Positions 44,644 to 55,635 of a DNA stretch of 64,000 bases are shown piece by piece. Numbering within the stretch: the stretch's first letter is position 1; the number at the start of each line of letters is the position of its first letter. Where the stretch lies: positions 14,681,791-14,745,790 of the forward strand of contig CM041294.1 in the NCBI GenBank assembly GCA_023052935.1, read 5' to 3'. The position numbers and the translations under genes are program-made. Source of the stretch: Piezodorus guildinii (Eukaryota; Arthropoda; Insecta; Hemiptera; Pentatomidae). The notes under the pieces are model-generated. The model had not been told where the DNA came from. It worked only from the letters and a program-made list of their open reading frames with translations, and did not search any database.

Positions 44644-47600
44644 TGCACCTAGTGTTCATTGTTTCTTTTCTAGAATATGATCTAAAGGCTAAACGTATGT
44701 AAGGTTGTTAAACTTACTTCACTTTTAAAACCAATACTTGGATGCCTGTTGTAAGAACCTTATGAAAAGTTTTTTCTACCTATACAACTCTTCTTGTTTT
44801 TCATTCTCATTTACAACCTTAACCTTTTTCATCATAATATTTTTCTCTTTTTGCAAATAATTTATTTGTGAATGAAACATCAAAATGTGTAGTTTTGCTG
44901 AAAACTTCGGTTTAATGTTCTATAATAGCATTACTTCCCTCTTCTAAGACCCAGGTGAGAGATTCTCGGTTCCTCTTGAGCATTTTTTTTTTTTAAGAGT
45001 TCTTACTGGTTTTATCTCTGTTGGTTAGAGGTGATTCCGGTGGTTAGTTTATCTCTTAGACAGATATAATCCTTGACTTTTAATATTCTTTTCTAGCCGC
45101 AGTTTTATATAAAAAATTATTTTTCTTCGTCGTAAACCTACGACATCCTGCCCTACAGTGTCCTTTAACAATATTCTGCTAGTCCCGGTTGAACAAATTT
45201 ACTATCTAGGACTTCTACTCGACAAACGACTAACTTGGAATCCGCACACAAGACTGAAACGACAAGAAACTGCCCAACGTTTTCGCTTACTTCAACACTT
45301 ACTGGACAGACGCTCTAACCTTCCACTTAACTACAAAAGGCTCATCTACATTACCATCATAAGGCCTATCTGGACGTACGGAGTTGAGCTTTGGGGCTCT
45401 ACTAAACCATCAAATTCTTCCTGTATTCAATCCCTACAATCCAAAATCCTTCGAAAAATCCTCAATGCTCCTTACTTCGTCACCAACAAACTCATCCATA
45501 AAGACCTTAATGTCCCATATGTTGCTGATTTGGCCCGTACGAGTAATCATTCCTTCCATGACAAGCTCTACTCCCACATTAACCCACTAGTTTCAATCTT
45601 TGCTTCCTCTTCAATTCCTGACAATCCACTGAGGCGTCTAAAAAGAAGATGGCCTCGAGATGTTCTTGTGTAGATTACCTAGTGGAGTGTATATTCTCTT
45701 CATGTCTTTTCATGTATATTATCTATATTATGAGCCAATTTACTTGATGTATTTACTAATACAGTTGTAAATTTCAATAAAAAATAAAATAAATTATTTT
45801 TCTTTTTTCATGAATTACAGAAAAGTATTTTGGTTCCAGGCGATCCAAAATTCGAGTGTTCATTGTGTTCCGTCATGTTTGGTAGGAAAGATAATCTACT
45901 TAGGCATGTGCGAAACTGTCATTTGGACCCATGTGCTAAAAAGGAAAATTCTCCTAAGAGAATCATTGAAGATTCGTCTAAGAAAGATGTGACTGAAATA
46001 CAGAATTCAAGGAACCTAAATGATACTAGCCAGGTGAAGGAATCGTCAGCTATTACTGCTGATGATCAAACATCTTTGTCTGGAGAATGTTCAAAGACAC
46101 CATCTGGACAAACTACTGATTGTAGTGTAAAAACTGGTATGAACTAAATTTATTTTATTAAATCACTTTGTGTCTCTTAAAATTTAAATTTTTACATTAA
46201 TATAAAAAAAAATTTGGTGTGCGCCACACGACTTTCATTTACCTCCGTTGTTAAAATCCAGCCAAGACCTACCACTACTCAGTTTCTTTTTCGGCCACTA
46301 GGGCACTCTGCTTCTTTGACAGGCCGCCAGGTGGCAGCACAGTCAACATGAATTTCTTTTTTCAGGAACCCGAAACAGTTAGTTTTATCGGCTTTTCATC
46401 ACTCTTCATTACCCTTTGCAATTCCATGTATCAGATAATATTTTTTCAAAAATCTTTAGCTATCAAACGGTATATTTTACATCTATATTACTATTCTTGT
46501 GTTCAAAAACACAATATATTTACACTTTTCCCTTTTAGTTGTTTATCAAATTAGCTCAACTTTCATATTTAGCAGTTATTTATCTATGCTAATAAGATGA
46601 TGTGCCTAATTTTTTGAAATATACAAAATCAAATAATTCAATTAGGTATGTCAATTTAAATATTTAAATTAGAGGAAGAAAATTTAAAATATCAGCATTT
46701 AAGCCCTGTCAGACTATTTCAATGAGAATGAAACCTACATGATATTGAAGCCCATTAAATTTTACATCAATGTAGCGAGTTTAATCAAAATCGTTAGAGC
46801 CGTTTTTGAGAAAATCATAAAAAGTTGCAAAATGCATGATATAAAGTAGTACTTCCGGTCAGCTGATTTTGATGAAAAAGTGTTTGTAACATCTTGCGCT
46901 TATTGTTGTCCTAAATATTGTATCGTATTGTTTCATTAGATTCATCTTCGGGGTCCCTAGGCGCTCCAGCGTTTCTGACAGGTATGCCGAGTTGAAGTGG
47001 CTCAATCCTGTTTCCCGGCGAAAGTATTTCTTGAGAGTTTTTCTATTCCGTTCTTTCAATACCAAAAATCCATCCTACATTCTTGACCTACTCATCCCTT
47101 GTTCATCGGTACATTCGTTTAATACAAGATCCCAGTCCACTAACCTATATATTCCTTTTTATCAAACATCATCCTTTAAAAAATCATTTAGTTTGCGTGC
47201 CACATCGTTCTGGAATTCCATACCTACCTCTATACGCAAAGCACCTTCTTTAACCTCATTTAAAAGCAAACTGTTCCTTCATCTCCTCAACCATCCATCT
47301 ACAGATTGATTGTAAACAAAACGCTAGAATAGTGGTCATGTCACATTCTAAAATGAGGACCACAACAAATATGTAAACAATGTTTTAGATATATTTTCAC
47401 CTTTCTCTTTCTTTCTTCTGTTTTTCTCGGTGACCTTATTATACCATAAGAAGCACAATAGTAATATATCTTCAGATACACATTAATGATTATATAATTA
47501 TAAACATATATGCATACTAAGTAATCGTAGTTATTCATTTAACTTTATTTATTCTTATTTTTAAATAATATTATATCTTAAGTTTGTATTTCTTTTATGT

Positions 47601-50232
47601 TTTTGTTTCTGTGCCAGACACAAGCCTAAGTTTTGTACTTTTCTGTTATTCTTAGGGGACTGAAGGTCCCAGAATAAAATTTACTTTCTTTCTTTCAAAT
47701 ATCAATTTTCAGTTTCATAGGGCTTTTCGTTTACGCACTGCAGTTACTGCACATAGACCTTTTTGCAGGTATAAAGTGGTATGCAAAATGCTTGGTATAA
47801 AGTAGGGCTTTCGGTCAGCCGATTTTGAAGATAAAGTTGCTGTAACATCTCGGACCTATAGTTGTCTAAAATATGAAATTTCAGTTTTGTACAACTTTCC
47901 ATTCTTGCGCTAGACTTACCACAAACCCACGGATCTTTTTGCGGAACTTGGTTATTTAGACTCAGGGAATCCTAAAACATGTATTTCCGGTGAAAACTGG
48001 AATTTGAAAATTTTCACGATAGCAATACTTTTCATTACTATATATTTCATAAATAGGTATTTATGAAATACATAAGTACATAAGTAGGTATAAAGGTAAG
48101 TGAAAATAAAAATATATGGTGCACACAACACACGACTTTTGCTTACCATCCTTATCAAATTAAATTTTAAATATAGTTGAGTGTTTAAATGAAAAAAATT
48201 ATTATCTATAATAATATGTCAAGTTTATGGGTATTTTGTCACTCTCTATTACTTTAATTGTACATCAATATTTAAAATGATTTTCATTTTATTGAATTAA
48301 TTGTCAATTAATCACCAGCAAAATGGTTCCTCCCCATTTTACTTCAACAAAGGCACAAAGCCACCCCACTCCTCAAGCGCATACCGCGCCTAGTGCGAAA
48401 TGAACCTTAGAATGCCAACGGGCAATACGAGGCCTGAGCCGTGGACTGTATATACCATTGTTGCTGTATATACATAGAATTTTTATGTATTTATTTTGTA
48501 AATAATGTTGGAGGATAAGAAAAAAAAAAAGAATTAATTGTCAATTGAGACGTTGATTTCCAAAAGGTACTATATCCATTTTAGGAAATTTTACAGGAAG
48601 CGCCAAAATCTCTCGTTATTATATTATTAAACCAGCTAATTTGATTCTTTTTGCATTAAAATATAGATATTTTTTTCACTATATTAATAAAACCATATTA
48701 ATGTTATGAAATGAAATGTTTTAGTATGATTTAGAACGAAACTAAATGTTTAATTAGTACCTTAAGAAATTAATAGCATTTTTAATCGCATTATTAAAGG
48801 ACTTGAGTGTTCATTAGATACATCAAATTTGAGATTCAGATAAAACTAAATGAGGAGAATATAAATATGTAAAAATATCAATTTCGTAAATATGTCCTTT
48901 AGTACCTTTTGAAATCAACGTCTCAATTCATTAAAAAATGGATATCTACCTTTCAATGCAAGTATTTCATATTACAATTTGTATTTTCTATTGTTATTAA
49001 TTGAAATTTCATGATTATTATTATTTATGTATTTAGTATAGAGGGTATCCATACCCCAGGGTCGCTCCAAGGCTGAAATAACAGAATAAATAATTCTGCC
49101 TCCACCAAGGGTTCAAACCCGGACCAGGAGAACAGTAGACTAGTGCTCTACCCACAAGACCACGCCTCTCCTGAATTGATAAAATTGATAGAGTAATTAA
49201 AAAGTGCTCCTATAACTTCTATTGGCAACTTTTAATATTTAATTTTTTCTTACCCTGCTTATAAAACTTTAGAAGCTTAGTGAAGTAAAATTTCACATAC
49301 CATACTTTGGACCATCTTAAAAATTGGGAGTTTCACATTCTTTTACAATTGAAAAATAAATAATAAATAAATGAATGGTTACTTTATCGACATTAAAAGT
49401 TTATTAAATATAAACAGCAATCACGAGTCAATGTTTCGGGAACCTTATCCATCGTCAGGACTCACTTTACTCTCTACCACATTATATTTTAATATTTTTG
49501 ATTCTTGGTCAATGAATTTTTTTCTAATATTCTTCATATGATTGTAACCATCCTCCATATTTATAAATTCATAATTATCAATTTGTGTTCTTCCGATGAA
49601 TTAATTTTATTATGAAAAATAAAAAAATAAAATAATTCGTGCTTGAATGTGAAGTTCTTGTTGACATTTTTCTGAAGACCTAATTCATAGTTTATTTAAT
49701 CGTTATTACATATTAATATTATTTAATCTGTAGCTTACCATGTATTTATCTGTTACTTTTACTTTTGATAGGTTTAATGAATAAAAGTTCTTCTGTTGGG
49801 AAAAAGAAAACCCGCTCTGTTGTGAATAAAACTTTGTCAAGCAAAAGTAAAGGCAAAAAGAAGGGAACTGGACGACTGAAAAAGTCTGACACTGCTATAG
49901 AGAGTACAAGAAAGGATAATCCTGTTTCCAGTAATCTTGCAGGACAAGTTCTTGGAGATGATAAACCTTCGGATTTGAGTGAAGATAGGAAATCTGTTTT
50001 TAGAACAACTTCAACCATCACCGAAGTTCCTGTAGATCTTACAAAATCTGAATCTCTAATCACAGAAAGATCTCAAGAAAACCTGTTTTCTTCTGCAAAA
50101 ACATCTGTCATAGTTCATACAAGTTCATTGCATGGATCATTATTACTTGAAGCTAACTCACGCCGAGAACCGGTCATCAAATTCTTCAGGCCATCTTCAG
50201 AACCTAAATCTCTATCTTCTGATCCTACCTAG
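40516..50232 (+). CDS. C2H2 zinc-finger protein (seven exons)
   Basis: Exons: 40516-40753, 40833-41003, 41089-41172, 42500-42676, 44307-44474, 45840-46136, 49772-50232. All have GT/AG borders and together give 531 codons plus TAG. The start chosen is the ATG before ANEEMNVLDVLYGADFN; an in-frame ATG at 40486 is possible. Exon 1 is acidic and Ser-rich. Exons 2-6 encode eight finger-like units, e.g. CELCDKRFIKKSHLIYHTRT, CSVCPKKFKQLCKLKRHENI, CEVCGRRFRWKHSLNIHLQM, CSLCSVMFGRKDNLLRHVRN; the first (CTICKCQFAWKHQIRYHDYC) ends in Cys rather than His. Exon 7 is a basic Lys/Ser/Thr-rich tail (GKKKTRSVVNKT, KSKGKKKGTGRLKK). It is probably a nuclear DNA-binding regulator. I do not recognise the orthologue. 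Introns carry three SINE-2 copies and LINE fragments. Confidence 0.9.
41339..41627 (-). mobile_element. SINE-2 copy, 11-bp target duplication, zinc-finger intron 3
   Basis: On the minus strand the head GGGGGATCACTTGTAGCTGG and box B GGTCACGGGTTCAAACCC are intact. TTTAAGTTAGT flanks it at 41328-41338 and 41628-41638. It is a good reference copy of the family. Confidence 0.92.
41837..42129 (-). mobile_element. SINE-2 copy, 9-bp target duplication, zinc-finger intron 3
   Basis: Second copy in the same intron and orientation. ATCTTGATT flanks it at 41828-41836 and 42130-42138. It is very similar to the preceding copy. Confidence 0.9.
42900..42985 (+). other. Degenerate hammerhead-family repeat trace
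   Basis: CTTGAGAATGGCCCTAGAGG followed by CTGAAACGTTGCG has the stem and GAAACGTTG of the hammerhead-bearing repeats, but no CTGANGA box. Confidence 0.35.
43178..43400 (-). mobile_element. SINE-2 copy, truncated, zinc-finger intron 4
   Basis: The tail TTTATTTATTTAACGTCACT and the body are present, with a deletion before GGTTTGAACCGGTGACC; the tRNA head is missing. Confidence 0.75.
43401..44306. other. Intron sequence, nothing recognised
   Basis: A GC-richer block at 43915-44215 (GAGCGCCACTGTTGACATAC, GGGGGTGCGTTAATCCCC, CTAGCCCGTGCGG) looks like an unclassified repeat. No gene was identified. Confidence 0.35.
44574..44641. repeat. (TA)n microsatellite
   Basis: An almost pure AT alternation of about 65 bp in zinc-finger intron 5. 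Confidence 0.9.
45114..45804 (+). pseudogene. LINE 3' end in zinc-finger intron 5, 14-bp target duplication
   Basis: AAATTATTTTTCTT lies at 45114-45127 and 45791-45804. Between them a 171-codon frame (45158-45673) reads [60 protein letters not shown] and ends [13 protein letters not shown]. This is the C-terminal tail of a jockey-like LINE reverse transcriptase without its catalytic core. The sense-oriented tail contains AATAAA (45783-45788), 52 bases before exon 6 of the gene. The sister copy is at 37083-37742. Confidence 0.88.
46205..48150 (+). repeat. GTAAG repeat copy 10, split by a LINE
   Basis: The left end TTTGGTGTGCGCCACACGAC is at 46213, and the body runs to about 46915. A LINE fragment intervenes, and the right part resumes at 47696 (AAATATCAATTTTCAGTTTC) to a diverged end GGTAAGTGAAAATAAAAA near 48110. 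A new left end (TGGTGCACACAACACACGAC, 48117) follows immediately and soon fades. Confidence 0.7.
46916..47695 (+). pseudogene. CR1/L2-like LINE 3' end
   Basis: The 105-codon frame 46992-47309 reads FLFRSFNTKNPSYILDLL, SSVHSFNTRSQSTNLYIPFY and SFSLRATSFWNSIPTSIRKA, the C-terminal tail typical of CR1/L2-like LINEs. The 3' UTR ends GGTCCCAGAATAAAATTTAC with a CTTTCTTTC tail. It is inserted in the GTAAG repeat with AAATAT at both junctions. Only the last part of ORF2 is present. Confidence 0.75.
48294..48546 (+). mobile_element. Short poly-A retroelement, 16-bp target duplication
   Basis: The element 48310-48530 (221 bp) ends in AAGAAAAAAAAAAA and is flanked by the exact duplication GAATTAATTGTCAATT (48294-48309, 48531-48546). 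GC-rich 5' half (ACCGCGCCTAGTGCG, GAGGCCTGAGCCGTGG). It has no tRNA-like promoter that I can see; it may be a LINE 3' end or a processed RNA. Confidence 0.75.
48541..48926. mobile_element. MITE-A copy
   Basis: The terminal inverted repeats are GAGACGTTGATTTCCAAAAG and its near reverse complement at 48906-48926, with GTACTA/TAGTAC next. About 385 bp, with no coding capacity. Related copies are at 53821-54210 (inverted) and 28247-28490 (partial). Confidence 0.82.
49025..49172 (-). mobile_element. SINE-3 fragment
   Basis: tRNA-like head (GGAGAGGCGTGGTCTTGTGG on the minus strand) with box B GGGTTTGAACCC and the first part of the body (AATAACAGAATAAATAATTC). The tail is truncated. Confidence 0.78.
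49395..49480 (-). other. Degenerate hammerhead core, single copy
   Basis: On the minus strand GAGTC, CTGACGA (49452-49458), GAAAC (TTTC 49434-49437), ATT, GACTC. Core boxes and stem I match the foldback at 26699-27428, but CGTT has become CATT, which should weaken stem III. Confidence 0.5.
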
Positions 50233-51700
50233 ATGTAGGTAACTTTCATTTTTACCATTATTTTTTTTAGATGTATATATTTGTAAAGAACTAGGTTTAT
50301 TACCAGATATTCTTAGTAATGTATCAGGATAGAGGTTGCTGAGAGTAAACTGAAATTAATAAGTTATTTTAAGTGGTTGAGGTAGCTGAGCATGTAGTGT
50401 CAAAATAGTATTCTGGAACTAAAAATGCACTGGTGGTTCAAAACTTATTTTTAGATCCATGAAATAATTTTAAACCTTTTTACCATAGCCAGAATAGAGA
50501 GTTCGGATGCCCTTTGGAATTGAATAACTTATCCATTAATCCATAACTAATAACTAATCAATTAGAACCCTCTGGTTTCGGTTGTTTGTAAGACATTTTA
50601 AAAAAAGGTTTGAAGACATTTGTATCCATAAAAATAACTACTGTAACATAAATTAGTTGATGGAATTCGATAAAATTTATATTTTGGTCATGGTTTACCA
50701 GTAGGTGTTATTCCCATGTTTATCAATGTGACAAAAAATACAAGACTGAATTTGTTCTCTGAGTTCTAAAAAATAATGGTAGTATTAATTTTAGATATAG
50801 ATTTTTTCAATTCATGCACAAATACACAACTTCCCTATCTTTGTTATTGAGGAAAGAAAATGTTATTTCCATTTGACTGAAAATATATCTTTTATAGGTT
50901 TCATGGTAATGGAACATAGCTAATTATATTCTTATAACATTTAAATACAGCAGTTGAATTAATAGTACTTCCTTTTTAAAAATTTAAGAAGGTAAAATAT
51001 CTTGTGAGTGGTTCAAACTGATAAGTGAATGTAGCATAAAAGACAAAAAATTGAAGAAAAATAACGTTGGATCTGAATGCTATTATAAAATGACATGTAG
51101 ACAAAAGAAAGATTTTGATATAGTCTGGTTGAATGCAAGGGTATAGGGATGGTTATACTTCACCTAAACAATGATTGATATAATTTGTGGACTGTTATTT
51201 AACATTCCAAAAGTCGTATCTATTGAGAGGTTCAAGTTTCATAACCTAGCATCCTGAAGTATTTCTAGAATTTTATTTTGGTATTATTAACTTTTCATAA
51301 ATCTACATTTAGTTAAAAAAATTATTATGTATATATTTACATGTATATTTATATCAATAATTTTTTATGAATAAACTCTTTATCTTTATTTTCTTTATGT
51401 ATTATAATTATTTTTTCAAAACAATTTTTTCTATAGTATGTTAAAATTCAAAGTTACACTAATTTTGAGTATCAGTAAAAAATCAGTATATAGGGCTATG
51501 TTATTTATCTTTTGGTGCCAGGTTCAAACATGGCTGTGTAGATAACTAATATTCCTCAAATTCTAATATTGTCTGCAAAAAGTCACATTGTAACAACCTG
51601 AAAGCTTTATTTAAACTAAAACCCCCAAAAATATATTTATTTTATATTTCAGTTATCAATTTTTATTTAAATTTATTTTAGTGTTAAAATTTGTTCACAG
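50233..51700. other. Presumed 3' UTR and AT-rich flank of the zinc-finger gene
   Basis: No coding region. The first clear AATAAA is at 51370-51375, more than 1.1 kb after the stop, so its use is uncertain. Confidence 0.35.
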
Positions 51701-51791
51701 ATCCAGAAAAAAAAAAATTTGAATGCTCGAAGTTCGTGCACCAAGACTATTCAGTAGGAAGTGCATCCAATGGATATTTATTGCTATGAAG
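51701..51791 (+). other. Possible alternative last exon or relic of a zinc-finger exon
   Basis: A splice-acceptor-like TTTGTTCACAG ends at 51700. In the phase left by exon 6 of the upstream gene it reads DPEKKKFECSKFVHQDYSVG and stops at TGA 51789-51791. DP..KFECS echoes the start of exon 6 (GDPKFECSLC). No full finger is formed. It could be chance or a decayed exon duplicate. Confidence 0.25.
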
Positions 51792-53815
51792 CGAACTGAT
51801 AAAAGAACAATCATCCAAAGAAGTGTAGTTCAGTTGGCCACATCAAAAGAAGAATCTGTTGCAGATTCAAATTTTTGAAAAAACAAAACAAAATAAGAAG
51901 CTGTTTTAAAACAAATTCATATTACAGCAAATGTTGAATTTGATGTCAATGGTTGTGTAATACCAAACATTGCTATGTTTTTGACCGGCTGCTTTTCTAA
52001 GGCAGCGGTTGCTCCAAAAACTAGACCAATTGATGTATTTAATCAATATATAAACTATATTTAATGATACCATTGGATCTCCTTTCCAAAGATATCGTCT
52101 TTACCAATCCAATAGGTGGCATGCAGGGTAAGATTAAAGTAAACAAGATTCAATTAATATATTACTATAATTATTAATTTACACATATCCATTATATTAA
52201 CACATTGTCTAGAACTCTGATTGAGAATACTGGGGGACATTTTCACTACTACCTTTGCCATACAATATTACATAACAGAGAAATACCTTTAAATACTTTG
52301 TCGGCTAGCGAAGGTGGAATCAATCTTAGTCACCCCTTCTTGGCTCTTAGATCTCCAGCTGATCTCTCTGACCCCCAGACGGACATCTCTTCTTCTTGAT
52401 GGAACCCAACTCACATCTTCTTGAGGATAGCACTTGACTGACCTCTTCTTGGGGATAGAATTTAACTGACGTTTCCGAATATTCTCCTCATCGTCGTCAC
52501 CTCGGTTAGGATTGATCTGGGAAGTGCCCCATACCGGGGTCCTTTGTCCTAGTGTCTAGGAAGTTTCCCGAGATACATATTGCTGGGGGACCCCATGAAG
52601 GTAAACGCCTTTTGATGTCTTTCCGACAAAGGTTCGTTATCTTTAATTGTTTAATATTAAAATTATTTAATTATGAACTCCCCTCAGTATCCTCAATACA
52701 TTACAACAGCAATCTCAATTTTTGGAGGATTGGGGCTGTAGAAACCAATGGAATTAAGGAATAGTCATTATACTAACCCAAAATTATGTGGTGTGATACA
52801 TTTTTTTCTGGAATGATTTTTAATCTTCACCTCCATGGTTGGTCACCTGTTGGATGACCCATCATGTTTGCCATAATTGGAATAGGAAATGACATTAAAC
52901 ATTGGGGGAGAGGGGAAGGAAAGTGGGGAGGAATCTATGAGTCACGAATACTTCCAACTATGTGATTGCTCTAAGCCTTATCAGCAGCTTGGGCGATTTT
53001 TTTTTTTAAACAAAGTTGCGTCATCTTCAGAGTTTGCCGAAATTATTGCTTATTGAAGACATTGCTTTCAGAATGGTCTACAAAGAAGAAAACCCTTGAT
53101 AAGTGTTTCTGAGTATTAAGCCACAGAATTGGAAAGAGGTATTTATTACTTAGTAAGGAATAGTGAAATTTAAGATAAAAGAAAATTTTGAAATATATAG
53201 GACCTTTTATGAATCTATCAGGTCCACCTGATTCAGAATACTAGACCTTGTTTATACTGCAAGTGGTTCGCTTGGAGAGAAAAGAGTAGACACACTTAAA
53301 AAGTTTAGGTTAGATTTTCAGCTGTTAAAGAAGTTTTGGTGGTACTATTAGGTTTCTCTGTTAACATATTGGGTTTTAACGAACATTAAAGAAACTATTA
53401 ATGAGTAAAAATTTCTGTCTTCTTTTAGATGACTAAATGTAAAGAATTATCTGTCTTTAGTAAAGCGTATAACCTATAACTTGCTAGCTAATTGCTTGCC
53501 AATATCAAACAAGACCTTATGGTTTCTACTCTATTATTGTTCATGCTAATGAAATATCCATCATGATAAATCATACTTATATTCCTTCATTAAATAAATA
53601 ATAAAATACATTCATGTAATTTTAAGAAATGCCTAAGGACCATTGGCATGATTTGGTTTCATTGTTAATACCAATTTTTAATAAAATCAGTGTGCTCTTT
53701 ATCATAAAATGTTCTTGGCAGTTATAAATACATTACTATAAAAAGGTCCTTATAGTATATTTCAAACTGCAAGGTGATTCGGATGTCCCTATACAGAATT
53801 ATTATTATTTTATGA
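51792..53815. other. Gap, nothing recognised
   Basis: No gene or repeat family could be supported. Minor CT-rich sequence lies at 52300-52560. Confidence 0.4.
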
Positions 53816-53820
53816 ATACA

Positions 53821-54210
53821 ATTGAGACGTTGATTTCCAAAAAGTACTAAAGGACATTTTTTACAAATTGATTTTTTTACATATTTGTATTCTCATCAAT
53901 TAGTTATATCTAAATCTCTTATTTGATTTTATCTAATGAACACCCAAGCCCTTTATAAACGCAATTTAGAAATATAATTATTTTCTAAAGGAAATAATTA
54001 CACATTTAATTTCGCTCCAAATTATACCAAAACATCTCATTTCAAATCTTTAATATGATGTTATTAATATACTAAAAAAAACAATTCTGGATTTTAATGA
54101 GAAAAGAATCAAATAAGCTAATTTAAACATATAATAATTAGTGATTTTCGCGTCTCCTGTGAAATTTCCTAGAATGGATATAGTACCTTTTGGAAATCAA
54201 TGTCTCAATT
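53821..54210. mobile_element. MITE-A copy, inverted
   Basis: GAGACGTTGATTTCCAAAAA at the left and CTTTTGGAAATCAATGTCTC at the right. The interior is the reverse of the copy at 48541-48926. No coding capacity. Confidence 0.82.
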
Positions 54211-54577
54211 GGAGGCTGACATATAACTTCACCACTCTTTTATTAAATATTGATGCACGGTTCGGCTAAAATGCCATCTTCAGGTGCAAAAGAACAATTT
54301 TATCTGCAAGTACAAAATATCATCCAATTAAAAAGAATCAATCTCACAATTATACTATGAAAATAAATAATATTTATTTTTTTAATAATTTGGTAATTTT
54401 ATATAATTTTCATAGTATAAATGTGAGATTGATTATTTTTAATTGGACAATATTTTGTACTTGCGGATAAAATTATTCTTTTGCACCTGAAGATGGCATT
54501 TCAGCAGGAATGTTGTGCATCAATATTTAATGGAAGAGTGGTTAAGTTATATATCTGCCTCCAATTTCATTCATAGA
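54206..54577. mobile_element. Foldback with hammerhead-like traces
   Basis: The left arm (GGAGGCTGACATATAACTT.., AAATATTGATGCACG..) is the reverse complement of the right arm ending TTATATATCTGCCTCCAATT; the arms are about 160 bp around an AT-rich centre. CTGAAGATGGC..GCC followed by GAAC on the minus strand (54262-54292), and CTGAAGATGGC at 54487 on the + strand, are hammerhead-like but the GAAA box is mutated. Confidence 0.7.
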
Positions 54578-54777
54578 ATTTGACTTTCACCTTAAAGAAC
54601 CTACACCTAATTATTATAATTTTGTTTTTGTATTTTTTAAAATTTTATTTGGTATAAAAAAATACCAACAACCCCAAATTTTCAACCTCCCCACCATCAC
54701 ATTTTTTAATCACGATGTTATTATTTTTGTATGAAGAATATCCAAATGATTGAATTGCTGTTTGTTTTATAAACCCT

Positions 54778-54962
54778 ATTCATCACTTTAAAAACCTGTA
54801 TATAAGATAATATTTTTTATTAATCTTTAGCTTTCCAACGGCATATTATATATCTATATTACTCTTCTTTTGTTAAAAAAAATATAAATTTAATTTAATA
54901 TTTTTGCTGTTTTCTTCTTTAGTTGATTATCAAATACTTTAAACTTTTATATTACATAGGTC
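54778..54962 (+). repeat. GTAAG repeat, internal fragment
   Basis: Retains CATCACTTTAAAAACC, ATAAGATAATATTTTTT and AGCTTTCCAACGGCATATTA, then TTCTTCTTTAGTTG. Both ends are missing. Confidence 0.65.
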
Positions 54963-55055
54963 CCAACCACACACTATACATTCATTATTTTTTATTTAAC
55001 AACCAAAATATTTACTAATAATAATTTATATGGCAGAACGTTTGCTGGGTCAATT

Positions 55056-55548
55056 AGTATTATATAGGAATCTCACCATTACATAGCAATTTACATTGTA
55101 AAAAAAATTTGGTAAGACAGATATTCCGTTGTTGATATAATTCTTGGTTTGATTGAATAGCTATCTGAGGTTAGTGTCTGAAGGGGTATTAGTTGGCCCA
55201 AAGAGTTCTCTCTCAAGCACTTTTTAATTCCTCATTTGTATGTTCTAATGGCTATAGTTCTATTGATGAGTAATTTTCTTATGATCCTATTTTCTAAGTT
55301 ATGTCCAAAACAGAATCACCTTAAGTTGCTTTAAAGATATTCTCTTCTGATTGAACCCTAGCGTATTAGGGATTCATTTCTATCAGGTACATCTCCTACA
55401 CCAGAGGAACTTACTTCTACATCAGAACTCTAGATGAAGGTACAAGACAAGAGAGAAGGTAGCTTTATTGATTGCTGTACATAACAAGGAACATATGGAA
55501 TCTGGAAGCACAGACTCCCAATAAGACAAATGTAGGTTCTTCTGTTTT
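55056..55548. repeat. Left copy of ~492-bp duplication flanking the LINE
   Basis: Identical to 60377-60868 from AGTATTATATAGGAATCTCA to GTAGGTTCTTCTGTTTT except for one base in an A run (55100-55107) that I can see. It lies at the 3' (poly-A) end of the LINE. The sequence has no LTR features, no coding frame and no other copy in the window, so it looks like duplicated host DNA. Confidence 0.9.
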
Positions 55549-55635
55549 TTTTTTTTGTTTTTTTTTTGTTTTTTTGCCGGCTAATCCAATGCACTGCAGC
55601 CAATTTAGGCTTATTGTGCGCCGTCCGATATACTG

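Noticed and set aside
45821..45839. Zinc-finger exon 6 starting at 45821 after TGAATTACAG
   Set aside because: That acceptor puts the finger out of frame with exon 5; the next AG at 45838-45839 keeps the phase and gives DKGDPKFEC.
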